Assembly (NCBI GenBank): GCA_009733575.1
Contig: ML769403.1
Coordinates: forward strand, 186,001-250,000
Direction of reading: 5' to 3'
Origin: Gymnopus androsaceus JB14
Taxonomy: Eukaryota; Basidiomycota; Agaricomycetes; Agaricales; Omphalotaceae
Length of the DNA stretch: 64,000 nucleotides
The notes beneath the pieces are model-generated. The model had not been told where the DNA came from and ran no database searches. It saw only the letters and a list, made by a program, of their open reading frames with translations. The translations under genes and the position numbers were made by a program. Shown here piece by piece: positions 22,962 to 35,007 of this stretch; within the stretch, counting starts at the first letter, position 1; each line of letters starts with the position of its first letter.

Positions 22962-24268
22962 ATGAGCACCCAACCTCAGAGTATGCTCTTTGAACGCCGA
23001 TTCCCCAACGAAATTTTCGCTATCATCATCGACAGTCTCAACGATGACCCCTTTTCACTTCGGAACATTTCGGTCGTCTGCAAAGACTTTGTTGTCTTCT
23101 CCCAGCCGTACTTGTTCCGACATGTCGACTTGACATCTAAAAGTCTTGCCGGGTGCACAGAGGCAGCACCTCCTAATAAACGCAGGAGCCAGTTCGTTGG
23201 TATTCTCTCTAATCCACAAACATCCTACTTGGGAAGATTTGTTCGACGCCTCGATTTTCCCGGGAATATTGAAAATGGTAGTAAAGGCGCTCAACGGGAC
23301 CACGTCCCTGATACCTTGCTCATATTGCAGAGCCTGCCGTTCCTTACCGAAGTCAGGCTGGAAAAAGGACGCTTCGAACACTTCGATGCGATAAGGAAGC
23401 ACTTAGGCGGCCAGCTCCAGAAACTTTGGATTAGAGGTGTTGTTCTCCTGGAGATCGTTCACTTTCAGGACTTTCAAAGGTTGTTAACGTCCCTAACCGA
23501 GCTGAAGTTCCTTGCAATTGATGAATTGTCTAACTCCGGAAATCTGGCATTGGACCAGACGGCGCTAGTTCTCCCAAGCTCATTGAGGGAATTACATATC
23601 ACCAAGATGGACGGGGCGGGATTATGGATACTAGAGATATCATATCCTCCAATTCTCGGCACCCTTCTTGTAGATTTTGACCTGACCTCTCGGCATGGTC
23701 CGGGACTATGGCGATCGCTTAAGCCTGGAACTGCAGTCGCAATAGATGTGAACACTGGCTTGGTACCCAACTGGGTAATGACAAATACCATATTACAAGG
23801 TAAGTAAGCAAGAGTATTCAAAAAGGTCTACACTAATTGAAATCACTCTCTGTCTCAACAGTTATGAGTGTCTTTTTGCGCGGATTCAATCTGCCTTACT
23901 TTACATTGTGCTGCTCCCAATCTCCATCCCTTGCCAAATTTTTTCGTCTTTTCATCCGCAGCCTCCCTTATTCGGTTCGCGACATCTCTATTGACTTCAA
24001 TGCTGGAGCGACCGATGGTCCAGTAGATCAGGACTCAAGTTTGAGAGATTGGGATGCGCTAGATCAGACATTGATACAGAGATACGAGGGAAGATCTTTG
24101 AATCGTGTCTGGTTCAGATGCACGACTCGGATGGTTTCTTGGGATGGTCCTTCATCAGCCCACTGGCATGATCGTTCGATATTGGATCGCGTACGGAAGT
24201 TACTGCCTCAAGCGGACAAGATGGGTATCATCGATGTTGACCATGGCAGGAGATTTTTTGAATTTTGA
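22962..24268 (+). CDS. F-box domain protein
   Basis: Probable substrate receptor of an SCF ubiquitin ligase. The N-terminus has a readable F-box: RRFPNEIFAIIIDSL, then LRNISVVCKDFVVFSQPYLF and FRHVDLT. The rest is a leucine-rich region (LQSLPFLTEVRLEKG, LLTSLTELKFLAIDEL, LPSSLRELHITKMDG) typical of agaricomycete F-box proteins. One intron runs 23800-23861 (GTAAGTAAG...CAACAG), giving ILQ-V-MSVFLRGF. The stop follows DHGRRFFEF. The first ATG with context is 22962 (MSTQPQSML); 22983 is an alternative. It lies inside the spacer of the inverted aminotransferase repeat and looks intact. Confidence 0.8.
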
Positions 24269-24439
24269 CTTGATTTCAATGAACTTCTATGGCCAACATG
24301 TCTCGTAGTATCTCAAGATACTCTGTACTATATTGTATTATGGTGACTTGAATTTACATATTCAGAAGACTGTTCCAGGCGATGCTTTCATCCAACTACC
24401 GCTCGGACAAGAGTTTGGTGCAGAAATTTAGCCAAGAAG

Positions 24440-24880
24440 TTAGCTAGACGCGCTCTCGTTATCTTGCCACTCCCAGGCAGTAGTAGATAAGCTCTTTGAC
24501 GAGATATCAGAGAAAAACTGTTGTGTTGCTGGTTCTGCCAAGCCTCCGAGATCTATAGCTCCGCTACATCTACTCGAGCAGTGATTCTGGATTTCGAAGT
24601 AGATATCGGCCTTCCGGGTCACCAGAAATGCCAATTTAGTCTGTCTCACCTTGTTGGTTGGTTTTGGAAGTTCGTTGCGACGAGACTTGTGGTTGGATGT
24701 CCCATGTAAGTGTGAATTAGTTCAAGTAATAAATAGTGGAATGAAGTAAACGGAACAAATTGTCAAGGATGAATACGAGGTTCTGGATAATGACAATGAG
24801 ACCATTGCACTTTCCAAGTGTTAAGAGAAGAGAAACGCAGTGGCACAAGATCCAGAGGATGCAGGTTTCGAGTTCATTTG
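24440..24880. pseudogene. rearranged relic of the hypothetical gene at 22097
   Basis: 24440-24650 on the minus strand reads LVTRKADIYFEIQNH and SGAIDLGGLAEPA, matching RLTRKADSHFEIQSH and RGAVDLGDLVEHA of the intact gene. 24749-24880 on the plus strand reads TEQIVKDEYEVLDN and EDAGFEFI, matching its C-terminal part. The two pieces of one gene are therefore in opposite orientations, and neither is a complete frame. Confidence 0.65.
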
Positions 24881-24988
24881 ACAGAACGTTTTCGGCACTG
24901 GGCTCAAGTAATCAAGCTGTGACTCTCCAACAGTCAATCCGTTCCAAATGTTCTGCGACGGGCGATAAACGAGCGATTGGATTCCAGG

Positions 24989-26989
24989 CTACATCATACT
25001 GGTACCTAAGCGTTTGTTCTTAGTTCTAGCCTGCTTCCTTGCCTTGCGAACTTCCAAAACAGTCTTCCTCAGCCGCTTCATCGCCTCTTCCACGTCTCTT
25101 TCTTCTAAAAGACTGAACGATGCCCGCACATATGGCGTCTTGGAGCCGTTCGGTTCAAAAACAGTGCCAGGCAATGCCAACACACCATTGGCGAATGCGT
25201 GTGTTTCGATGAGAGTTCGAGAATCTTCTTCCTCAGTCGCAGTAGGATCTATAAGCAGTTTGAACCTAGGTAATGACAGCTATTAAATGAGAACTTAATC
25301 TTGAGCGACGAGAACACACGAACCAGAAAAACATCCCAGAAACTGGAGCATTCCACTCCGCTAGTCGTCCTTCACTAGTTGCTTCCCCACTACCCAACCA
25401 TCTCTCCAATGCCTTTTCGAAGACGTCCCTCTTCTTCCTATAGAACTCAGACACCTTCCTCGTATGCAGGAGAAAGTTATCGTACCCCCACGATTGGAGT
25501 AGATGGAATGTAATGAGCTGAGTGAGAGAAGATACTTGGAGATTTGAGTTGGCTGTCTGTGAAGTGGAGACGGTGAGCTTGTGAAGGAAGGATGACAGGA
25601 AGGAGATGAAAACTTACAAACAAATCAATCCTGTTCAACAATGCCTCTGGACCGGTCGCAAACCCGATCCTGAGACCAGCCGAGAGGATTTTGGAGAATG
25701 TGTCGAATCTCAACACTCTGCCTACTGCATCCGAGCCATCTCCTTCTTCTCCGAAAGGTTCGGTTGCTTCGAGGGAAAAGTACGAAGGTGGACGCACAGT
25801 TTTACCATAGTAGAGGTAGTAGTAGGGGTCATCTGTGACAACAGTTGGCGACGAGATATGCTTAAAGAACACGCGTACCTTCTAAAATGATAAAATTGTA
25901 CTTCCTTGCAAGTCTCAGGACCTCCTTCTTGCGCTCGAGTGTGGCAGTCATTCCTGTCGGATTGCATCCGTACTGTGGAAAATCAAGCTGAGGAAAGAAC
26001 GGAGGTTCATGGCACATACAGGAACAGTATACAAGACCTTCGGCCTCCTTTGACCCTGAGGCCAGTTCTCCAATTTCTCTCTCAAAGACTCGGAGCGGAT
26101 GCCATGAGCATCAGTTGGGACTTCTATATAGAGCGAGTAAAAAATGAGCAGAGGTGAGAAGTGTAAGATAGACAAAGCACGAACCAATTTGTTTACAATG
26201 CAAATGTTTGAACATCGGAATAACACCACTGGTCGTTCCAATACTTAATAAGATCTCATGAAACAAATGAGAACATACGCGTAGACAGGCGACTCTACAA
26301 GAACAGGATCGCCCGGGCTGACCATTGCTGCTACAGCCTACATTCATGCATTAGTAACATTAACCGAGCAGGGCAAAAGCTTCGAGTACCTTGTATATCA
26401 AATCCTGAGAACCACTCCCTATACTAACTCTCCACCCTTCCACTCCTTCACCTACGCCATTACGGCCATGTTTCCTACCATGAACGCGCTCCTGCAGGCC
26501 CGTAACCCATCCCAACAATTCCGGTAGGCCAGTTGTGTCACTGTATTGTAGACCGGGGGCAAGCTGATCCTGCGGGATCGTAATGGTTGTTTCCGAGGTT
26601 TCGTTGGTAGGATCTTTAGCAGTAAATGACAAGGACGTGAACGGAAACGTTGAGGGTGCGGGTTTCCCAGCGAGGAGAGAAATGATGCCGGGCGTCTTTT
26701 CGAGGGGGAAGAGACCACGAACTGCTTGGAAGTTGATGGGAATTATCTTATCAAGATAGTAGATGAAAACGCACTAGGACTGAACAACCACTCCTTTGCT
26801 TGATCGGAAAGGAAATCATCATAGAAGCTTGCTGGCAGAGCTTTCACTTTTGAATTCCCATTCATCGTCGCGGTAGTGGATTTGACCTCGGATATGATAA
26901 GAATCCCATCGTTGTGCGTTGTCTGTGGGTGGAAGAGATAAGCATAATACTAAAATCATTGGATAAAATCATACCGGCTTCGGTGCCAT
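24989..26989 (-). CDS. PLP-dependent aminotransferase class I/II (aromatic / 2-aminoadipate type), copy 2
   Basis: Inverted paralogue of the enzyme at 19705. It starts MAPKP (ATG at 26987-26989), spliced to TTHNDGILIISEV. All motifs are present: LPASFYDDFLSDQAKEW, LQYSDTTGLPELLGW, GSGSQDLIYK, KVLYTVP, DDPYYYLYYG, PLP lysine in FDTFSKILSAGLRIGF, MSEFYRKKRDVFEKALERW, SGMFFWF, and an intact tail FEPNGSKTPYVRASFSLL with EEAMKRLRKTVLEVRKARK ending at 24989. No frame break was seen, so this is the likely functional copy. It catalyses transamination of 2-aminoadipate or aromatic/kynurenine-type amino acids with 2-oxoglutarate; the substrate is not decidable here. Confidence 0.85.
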
Positions 26990-27641
26990 CGCTGCTAATG
27001 CGTTTTGGCTTGGATAAAAAACTAGGTCAAAATTCGAAGGGCGAACCCTTAAGTGTGAAGTGTGCGCATTGAAATAACTCATGACCCTGTCCCAACGCCT
27101 CATGTTTGTCTTCTCGCCAACAATTGGCGTGAGAGGCTGAGGCATAATGGTAAGTAATCTCGAGGTATTGAACTCAAGCCAAAGGTAAATGTAATTCAAC
27201 GACAGGAACTTGAACGATAAGGCTTCAAGTTCTGCAAGAAATGACATGATTCGGGAGCGCAAAAGCACCGGTAGAATAGAATAGAGAGGTTTCTGGTTGG
27301 TAATGCTCAGGTCTGCGAATGACGTTCGAGCAAGCGGTAGATAGATAGAGAGGTTTCTGATTGATAAGAGGTTTCTGGTTGGTAAATTGCTCGTACTGAG
27401 AGGAAGTCTGTATAACATGCAATGGAGTCAGGAGGTTTGAATTCCATTAGAAGTTGTGGAAGCTCACCGGGAAGCTTGACCAGCTAATAGTGGATAGTTG
27501 GGGTGTTTCAAAACATGGTGGGTTAAAAATAAAGCTGGGGCGCTTGAAATTCCATCGACAGGTAAGCCACACCAGTCACATAAAATATTAACATGAAGAC
27601 GTGGATCACCATAAACCGAAAGGAACAACCAAGAGAATAAA
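26990..27641. other. intergenic with short repeats
   Basis: Three copies of AGAGGTTTCTGRTTGRTAA at about 27283-27301, 27350-27368 and 27368-27386. Minus-strand frames here are open but repetitive and unrecognised. Confidence 0.45.
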
Positions 27642-28673
27642 TCACAGTGAATCAGTAAAATGGTCCCCCAAACTCTCATTCAGCTCTTCCCAAGCCTCAC
27701 CCAATGCCTTCAACGACTCTTCTCTACACTTGTCCGGCATGCGTAACAATTCCACATCAGCCTTCAGCAAGTCCTGCATCATCTTTATCAATCCCAACAC
27801 ATCTGCCTGACTAGTGCAAAGGATCTCCCGCGAATCCCGAGCCACGATCCAACAACGTTCCCATATCCCGATACAGTCAGCGTGGCGGCACGACAAAATT
27901 TTGGCTGGAAACCGCCGAAAGTGTTCCCAGTATCTCACCAGAGACCAAAACCCACTCAACAATTTTGCTTTCTGTGCAACATCAAGTTTCGGGTCCATAT
28001 GGAACCGCGTAGCACCTTCCTCTGACACGGTTGTAGAATGCTCAGCGACTTCTTGGAGGTGAACATAGCATGCAGCACCACCTAGCCGTACGATATGGAG
28101 AGTATCTGCAGTGATGATTGCAGGAACACATGGGGCTTCGAGGCGCTGGATGCGTTTGATCCATTTGGTGACGACAGTATCGAGCAGAATGAAGTCTTCG
28201 CACTTGATAACAGTTTCGGCTAAAAGATGTAGATTGCGAGAAGAGCAGAGCCCAAAGAAGGTCTCGTCGCGTGTCATGGCGTCGCGAATAGCAGACAGCG
28301 CGAGTGATTTTTGAGACGGACATGAGTATGAGTGAGAGATTCCGGCAAGGGTACAGAATCTTTCTAGGTCTTGGATTTCTCGGATCTTGAGCTGATCTGG
28401 GCTAGATAATAGTGGGCTAGATAATAGTCAGCCTGAATAGAGAAGCGAAGCATGACGACTCACCATGTATTTAGCGCCCATAGCAGAACGCGAAACTGCT
28501 CGAGTTCACAGTCAAGGGAATTGGATTCTCGTCGCTCGTTTGTGTGCCAGTAACCAAGTTGTGGAAAAAAACAGAGGCTTTGGAGAGAGTCTTCATCTTA
28601 ACCTACTATATACATTAATACAAGAAAAGGAAACGTAGAATCGAGACTTACCCTGAACAAGGTTTTATCCACT
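27642..28673 (-). CDS. BTB/POZ domain protein (agaricomycete type)
   Basis: Adaptor-like protein. The N-terminal part shows BTB features VDKTLFRV, LSKASVFFHNL and DENPIPL, then EQFRVLLWALNTW in a shifted frame. IREIQDLERFCTLAGISHSYSC and AIRDAM follow. The large exon (27642 up to about 28400) has FGLCSSRNLHLLAETVIKC, VTKWIKRIQRLE, AIITADTLHIVRLGGAACY, and the family's Cys-rich end: CRHADCIGIWERCW, DVLGLIKMMQ, PDKCREESLKALGEAW, GDHF. A one-base frame break lies near 28515. The 5' end (possibly up to 28973) is unresolved. A 24-bp element shared with the GH16 upstream region lies at 28981-29004. Confidence 0.65.
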
Positions 28674-30162
28674 AAAGATCACACATGTTTCGTCACGTTT
28701 TGTCGAAGTCGTAGTACTGGAGGGTCGCGGAAGAAGCCAAAAGGATCTTCTTCGTCGACTCTAGGCGCGTTTACGCGGCCTAGAATCTTGCGACACTGAA
28801 TAATTGGGCTCGAAGATGGTACCATTGTTGTAGATGATGAATCTTGACTGGGATTGAGACATTTGGGTTAGTAGGATGGTGGTATAAGTTAAGGAGGATA
28901 AATAATAATCATGATGTTCAAAAACAGGAACAAAAGCCAACGATCGAAATCGGAACAAATGATCAACCCACAATTACGGCGGCGGCTTTTAGCGCTCAAC
29001 GCGAGTAGCCTTGTGCTCCTTTTGAGATAGTTGAGTATCAGGCGAATTCATGTGTTAGCAACGCTAGTAGATAGAAACGAATTTCCGGAGATGTATTGTA
29101 AGGTAAAAATACAACAAGATGTACAAGTACAATGCGAGTGGGTAATATAATAAAGGAGAGTGTGTGGTAAACAAGAAAAACTGGGAAGCGAGTGCGAAGA
29201 CCTACTTTGCTCTACAGCTTCTCCCAACGTTCATCCACAGGTTTGTTTCTCATAAATTCAACCGGCCGCGACTCCGACTTTAACAAACGCCAGAATTTCA
29301 TGAGACTGGTGCGTCGAAAGAAGCCTTGATGGCTTTAGTGTGGCTCTCGAAGTCAAAGATTGACCTCCTGAAAATTCATGACGCGAATTTTCGAGTCCTT
29401 AGAGCCTTGCCTCCAGCTCTAAACTCCCCGTCAAGCTTCGAGTTCCTCTTAAGCCCAATCTACTCATGTCGAGTTCTCTGCTCTTACCAGCATATCATCA
29501 TCCTCATCCTCATCCTCATTCATCATGCAGCTCAAATTCACCTCTTTCGTCGTCGCAGCAGCTGCAGTGTGATTGGGCTAGCCTTGTCCCTCAGATCTGT
29601 GAACGCGATCTCGTTGGAGGCGGTGATGGAGACTCTCATCCTCCCAAGGGAGAATGGCCTCTCCGTGGCGAAAAAGAGCCAAGTACCCGTCCATACAAAA
29701 TGTATTTGTAAGAATAATTAGCTGTTCTTTCCATTTTGCGAAGCGAGTGTCCTTCTTATAACAAGGGGACAAGGTCGAGAGGAAAAGGTAGCACATTGCG
29801 AGGAATCCCATATACTTTAAATGGTAGAAGACAAAGAGCTACTATCCCAGATAGAGCGTAGTAGAGTTGTAGTAGAGTGCCATGAAAATCCAAACGACTG
29901 CGTTGTCCAAGTGTGTTCAGTATATTTATGGAATCCTGTCCTATCGATAACTTTTTCTGATGAGGCACTGGGCGGACTTGAGCAGAGTCGTAGTACCTCA
30001 TTGGGGATTTTCCTTCCGATGATAAGTTTTCCAAATGAATCTAATGCGACAACTGATACACCATCTTTACATGTAATCTAGTACCTGGGTAAAATGAGCA
30101 CACCATAATGAAAGATGAGATTTATGCGCACAACATACACAACCGTCCCCTCGCATGCCCGC
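28674..30162. other. gene-poor interval with repeats
   Basis: Contains the possible first exon of the BTB gene (MSQSQSRFIIYNNG at about 28860), the shared 24-bp element (28981-29004), a dispersed repeat (29303-29330 and beyond), a CATCCT microsatellite (about 29498-29519) and a short signal-peptide-like frame starting at about 29525 (MQLKFTSFVVAAAAV, then stop). No complete gene was recognised. Confidence 0.5.
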
Positions 30163-30974
30163 TCAGCCAACTTCAACATCCCCAATTCTAACCGCGATTC
30201 TGACTGGGAAAGGAGAGATACCTGCAGCTTTTGTGATGAGTGGGACGGCGGTTCGACCACGGTCGGAGGATGTGTGGGAAAGCATAGTTTGGATGGCTTT
30301 GGTGAGCGTGTTAGAGAGGGCAGTATCGAAATCTTGCCGATCTATCCATACAAAAGGATTCAAAAGTTATGAGCAAAGTAGAAGGCAGAGCCTACCGTGA
30401 TCTCGTGGTTGTCGCATTTCTGCATTAATTATCCTGCATCCCGGACAGCGATTCAGAGGAGAATACAAAAACGAGGATATACTCACCACTGTTCCCAAGG
30501 AACATCTTCATCGTAGACTTGAAACCAGCTCTTCTTTGGCCGTTTTTCAGAAAAAGTGACTACAATCTACTGGGAAGTTAGCTTAACGATGTCAGAGGCA
30601 GTCACACTGGTACCGTACCTGCCCGTGTTTACTCCTCCCTTTTTCGATTTCCCTCCAAAACGCGTCGACTTTTTCCTCTATGAGCTTTTCCATCTCTGAA
30701 TCGGATACACCCGGCTAAGAATCGAGAGTTGGTCTGAGTCCAGAAATCCATTTGTATTCTTCACCATAGTAACCCCCAAAACTTCTCTCGTCTTTGGCTT
30801 TACCGTCCCAAATAATCGATGGAAAAGAATCGCATCTAGAATAGCTCGGAGGACATCTCGGGTATTGTGTCGATCGAGAATCTAAGCAGGAGATTAAGGA
30901 ATTTGAGCTGAGCCAGGAGAAGAACAGACAAGTACCAAATCGATGGTGATGGTTGCTGTAGTGCTCATTACCAT
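30163..30974 (-). CDS. ATG101: autophagy-related protein 101 (HORMA)
   Basis: Subunit of the Atg1/ULK1 autophagy initiation complex; it pairs with the HORMA domain of Atg13 in most eukaryotes outside budding yeasts. Spliced reading from 30974: MVMSTTATITIDLILDRHNT, RDVLRAILDAILFHRLFGTV, KPKTREVLGVTM, PGVSDSEMEKLIEEKVDAFW, GQIVVTFSEKRPKKSWF, the WF-finger-region equivalent EDVPWEQWIINAEMRQ, DFDTALSNTLTKAIQTML and PFPVRIAVRIGDVEVG, then stop. Five introns were placed; the one after EQW uses the first of two AG acceptors, since the second would create a stop. The full protein of about 200 residues matches the family. No frame break was seen. Confidence 0.88.
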
Positions 30975-31979
30975 ACTGGGCGCTAGTCCAACTCTGAATT
31001 TGGCAAAAGTGGCGCCTACTCCATTTGGAACTTTACAGTAAGTCAGTGTCGGATTCTTTTCCTTGTGCAACCAAAACCAACAAGGCGATTGTCTCTCCTC
31101 AATTCGAAATTACTCTTGCCTAATGACTCAGTGCGATTCGGGTCCAACTTTGTGAGAAATGCCTATATAACAGCCTCGGGGTTCTTAAAGCTTTAAATCT
31201 TTCTTCTCTTTTCACCCTCACATAGTAGGGCCTTTTCCCGCGTCCACCCACCTGGCGGTCATGTCGCTGAAGCAGCTATCTTATATCATCCTACCGCCCA
31301 GACGCGTACGAATTCCTGGTGAAAAGTCTTCACCCCGACGTCAAAGAGCAAGCTTGTACGTTATAGATATTTTCCTCAAACCACTATAAGTCACTGAGAA
31401 TCACACCACTCCATTTTATAGGCCCCCCTCTAGCTGGTTAGGCCGTTTGGTGGCTAAAACTAGGCTCTTAGCTCCACGATCCTTGCGAAATAATCGTCGC
31501 AGCGAGAACAGTCAAGCAGTGCCGCTAGCATCACGTCCTTCCTCGCCATTAATGATACTAGGATTCTGGCGCTATGGATTCTGGTGCTAGTAGTACGGAA
31601 ACAGAAATGGAAGCGACGGAGTTTGGGTTCGCATTATAATACTTAACCTCATCCGAAGCAAATCAAGTGGAGTTAGTACGCGGTTTCAGTTCTCTTCTAA
31701 TTAAGTAGCTTAACTCACCTTTGCGTACGCATGTATATAAATTTCCCTCCAATGGATACGAAAGTGCTCTACCCTTCTCGGGTTAATATGCATCCTATTA
31801 TTTAACACCATCCAGCACTACTAACAGTATAAAAACACACGAAATGCAAATAATAAAAGGGAAGTGTCAGTTGCAAAGAAGAAAACAAGAGAAATGCATA
31901 TCGGGAGAAAGCGAAAAGGAAAAAGAAGAAAATATATCCCTACAATACACTCTACAGGTGCAAACGACGTATGCTACTA
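30975..31979. other. intergenic, no gene supported
   Basis: Contains a TATA-like TATATAAA at about 31733 (plus) but no convincing gene follows. A short plus-strand frame near 31335 reads SLHPDVKEQA, reminiscent of a J-domain HPD, but is too small to call. Confidence 0.4.
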
Positions 31980-34900
31980 CTAGATCATATCTCCGCTCAT
32001 AGGTGAAATGTCCGTACCTGTGAACATGGCCCTCAAAGTCATATCATTCCTCTTCTGTCGGACCCTCTCCGCCTCCTTCTGCACCTCCAGTCATTTTCAA
32101 CTTCTTCCCCGCCACGAAATCCGTCAGCTCCCCAAGCATCTCATCTCCTCGACTCTCCAGATCCTTTCTGGCGATTCTTCTGACTTGCCTCGATAGCCTT
32201 CATTCGCTTCTCTGGATCAACAGACGCAGTCCTGATCTCCATCATGACATTGTTGAGACTCCGCGATCCCTCTTCCGCCACCGGTGGCTTGAACCCACGA
32301 CCATTAACTCGTCGCCCCGAGCCCGTACTGCGGAGATTAATGACCTGCTCGACATGACCATAAATTTCCTGAACTCCTTTATGATCTCCAAAAGATCACT
32401 CAAGAGCTCTTCCTGGTGCGTGAGGAACTTTTGCTCCTCCACGATATTCTGCAGCTCCTCCGCCCACGTCTTCTTCCACATCGGCTTGATAGTCTTGAAG
32501 TGCTCCTTCAGACTATCCAACTCGGCAGCGATGGAATCCATGTCCTTCTTGACGGTCTTGAGTTGAAGTGCTTTCGGCGTGATATGACGCTTCAAGACAT
32601 CGTCCTTCAAGCTCTCGATGGTGTCCTGCAGACGCTCGACCTCGGTGAGGACGTTCTGGGTGCGTTCATCGAGCTTTTGTTTGCCAGAATCGATAAACGC
32701 CCTAGAACCACCCACGTTGGCAGTCGCAAGCTGCTTGACGGATTGTGTCTGAGTACGCAGTGTTCCCAGCGAGTCTTTCGTCTGCTTCATAAACTCGGTA
32801 TACAGCTGACGCATAATGCCCAAGTCCCTTCGTAGATTCTGTACCTCGTCAAACTGTGTTTTGAGGTCACCGACGACACGGGTAGAGTAATCCTGAGAGG
32901 ATCGACCCTCCGGTCATCTGGGACTGAAGAGTCTGACCCGTCATCTGAGGGAAAAGAGCTCCAGGTGATGAAGGAGTGGGTTGCGAGAAGGACGTCGAAG
33001 GCTCGTTTACACTGGTAACGAAACCGAGATAATCGTCGGGCGACATTCTGGAACTGTCGGTCAGTCGGTCGATTCAGCACAGGTGCGCTCTCTGCGATCG
33101 GTGAGGAGACAAGGTTGGGGATATGTGTGGAATGTCGTTGGTTGGCTGCGACCGTAGACCTCAGCTCCTTGATATCTTGAGAAAGGTTGGAGATCTGGAA
33201 ATCGATATGCTGCTTGATCTGATCCAGAGCTGTGTGAAAGGTGTAAATAGAGTGGAAGGATGAGAACCATGGAAAGATACGTACGTTCAATGTTCAGAGA
33301 CATCAAACATTTCTCTTTGACTTCATCCATGTCCTCCAATTCGTACTGTACGCCGCTTGAAGGATCACGGATGTATATCGCAGGGAAATTTTCCTGCCCA
33401 GGGTTATATGAGAATTTATCCACAAACAACATCCTCAGAGACGAGAATGAAATCCCGGGTTCCAGTGAAGCCTTTTTGACTTCCCTGCCGAGTTGAAGGA
33501 AAACGGTGATTTTAGAGCCTGATCCCCTCTTAACCTCCGGATCACTTGGCCTAGCGGTCATAGGTTCGGGGGTGACAGGCTCTGGTGTTGTCGAAGTCGA
33601 AGGCAGTGGAGGTACCGGCGGAGTAACGTTTCGATTGTCTGGTGTCGTTGCACGAGATCTCGACCTCGCGCTACCTTCCCTAGTCAAAGATGGCGATGCC
33701 TCCTCATCATCCACTTCAGTCAGAACAGCCAATTCGCCAGGAGTCAACGCAGAGGATACTGCTAATGAACGTCTATTGGATGGATTCCGCCCAGGTCGAT
33801 CTCGGCCCACTGCACCCGTCATTTTCGAGATGTTGTAGGTGGAAAACCGTTTGGAGGCCCTTCGCTCGAGAGCGTCACTCTTCTTTAATGCGGCGAGTGA
33901 ACTGGCCATGGCTGGTGCCTGTGATGTATCCGTTAGAGGTGAATCTGGGGGTGGTGGAGGTGGAGGTGGAAAACCATTGGTCCGAGGCTGAGGCTGCTGA
34001 ATTTCAGGTTGCTCAGTTCTTTCAGGATCTGGACTGGTAGGTTCGACCACTACGACACTAGGAGGAGAAGAAGACGTAACGGGTTTGTCGACTAATGAGT
34101 AGCGTCTGACATTGGCTGGAGCAGTTTGCGCAGGGGGAGGAGGTGATACGGGCGGTGGAGGTGGTGACCTAGGAGAGCCGGGATAATCAGGCTGCCGAGT
34201 ATCATGGGGATTAGGGAAATCATTGGAATCTGATTGGCGAACTTCTGGTGTCTCTGAGATACTCGGCGAAAATCCACCAGCAAAATACCCATCGGAATCA
34301 GCTTGACTCGAAGATATTTCTCGCTTTCGACTTGAAGAGCCGGTGCCACTGCGGCGAGACTCGGATTCTGCTGTCGTACTGCGAGAAAGCTGCTTCCGAT
34401 GTGATTTTGAAGAGCGAGAAGATCTGCTCTCTGTTCTGTCATGGCCAGATTGGTCAGAGCGATGTTTATGGTCTGAAACAATACGGCGATAAATGGATTG
34501 TTTGCCGCGTAATCCCTGCAATAAACCGGTAATAATTTGGCGCACTGTAGGCAGATAAAGTTCTAGATTTTCTGGCGTAGCATCCTCAGCCAAACATTGC
34601 TCCAAGACATTGCGCAACTCGTCCGGAACAGACATCAGTTCGCTAATTAGATAGTCAGAAACCAGACTTTGAAGCATGGAAGATGTAGAAGCGCACTTCA
34701 TATCGATATTGAAAGCACCAAAAGCTGCGACTGCAGCATTGAAATCATTTCCAAGTCGGACATAAACGTCGCTAACATGACCCTCATCAACTTTCACCAA
34801 GCTCCATTGTGTGAGTGCTTCAAGCAGCTGCTTGATCGATACTAAAAGTCGGGTAACCGCTGATTCCACTGCAGGCTAAAGTTCAAGCCAACATTAGCTA

Positions 34901-35007
34901 GTCGGAAGACTGAAAATTGGTGCTCAAAGACGAACATTAGTTTCGCTTCTGGTGCTGGTGCTGTTGCGTGTTGAAGATGATGAGGACTGTCGGTTTTGCG
35001 AGGACAT
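31980..35007 (-). CDS. BUD6: actin-interacting protein BUD6/AIP3
   Basis: Polarity factor that binds actin monomers and formins to nucleate actin cables at the bud or hyphal tip. Start MSSQNRQSSSSSTRN (ATG at 35005-35007), intron, then the N-terminal domain PAVESAVTRLLVSIKQLLEA, DVSDVYVRLGNDFNAAVAAF and ELMSVPDELRNVLEQCL. A long Pro/Ser-rich linker (PPPPPPPPDSPL) follows. The AIP3 region comes next: ITVFLQLGREVKKASLEPGI, IRDPSSGVQYELEDMDEV, ALDQIKQHIDFQISNLSQDI. The coiled-coil core ends KPMWKKTWAEELQNIVEEQK, FLTHQEELLSDLLE, then VEQVINLRSTGSGRR and a tail to the stop at 31980-31982. Extra bases near 32370, 32166 and 32077 shift the frame; all are short G/C runs, so assembly error is likely. 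Confidence 0.85.

Larger units (their letters stand above)
19705..26989. repeat. large inverted repeat (about 2 kb arms, 3.3 kb spacer)
   Basis: Arms 19705-21700 and 24989-26989 carry the two aminotransferases tail to tail. Exon sequence and splice positions align along the arms. The spacer carries the hypothetical gene, an F-box gene and the relic. Confidence 0.75.

Noticed and set aside
29525..29575. Signal peptide MQLKFTSFVVAAAAV of a small secreted protein
   Set aside because: Followed at once by a stop, and other frames do not continue with a secreted-protein-like sequence; too short to call.
31270..31370. Possible J-domain gene (SLHPDVKEQA)
   Set aside because: Only the HPD-like tripeptide is present; no surrounding helices or splice-consistent gene.
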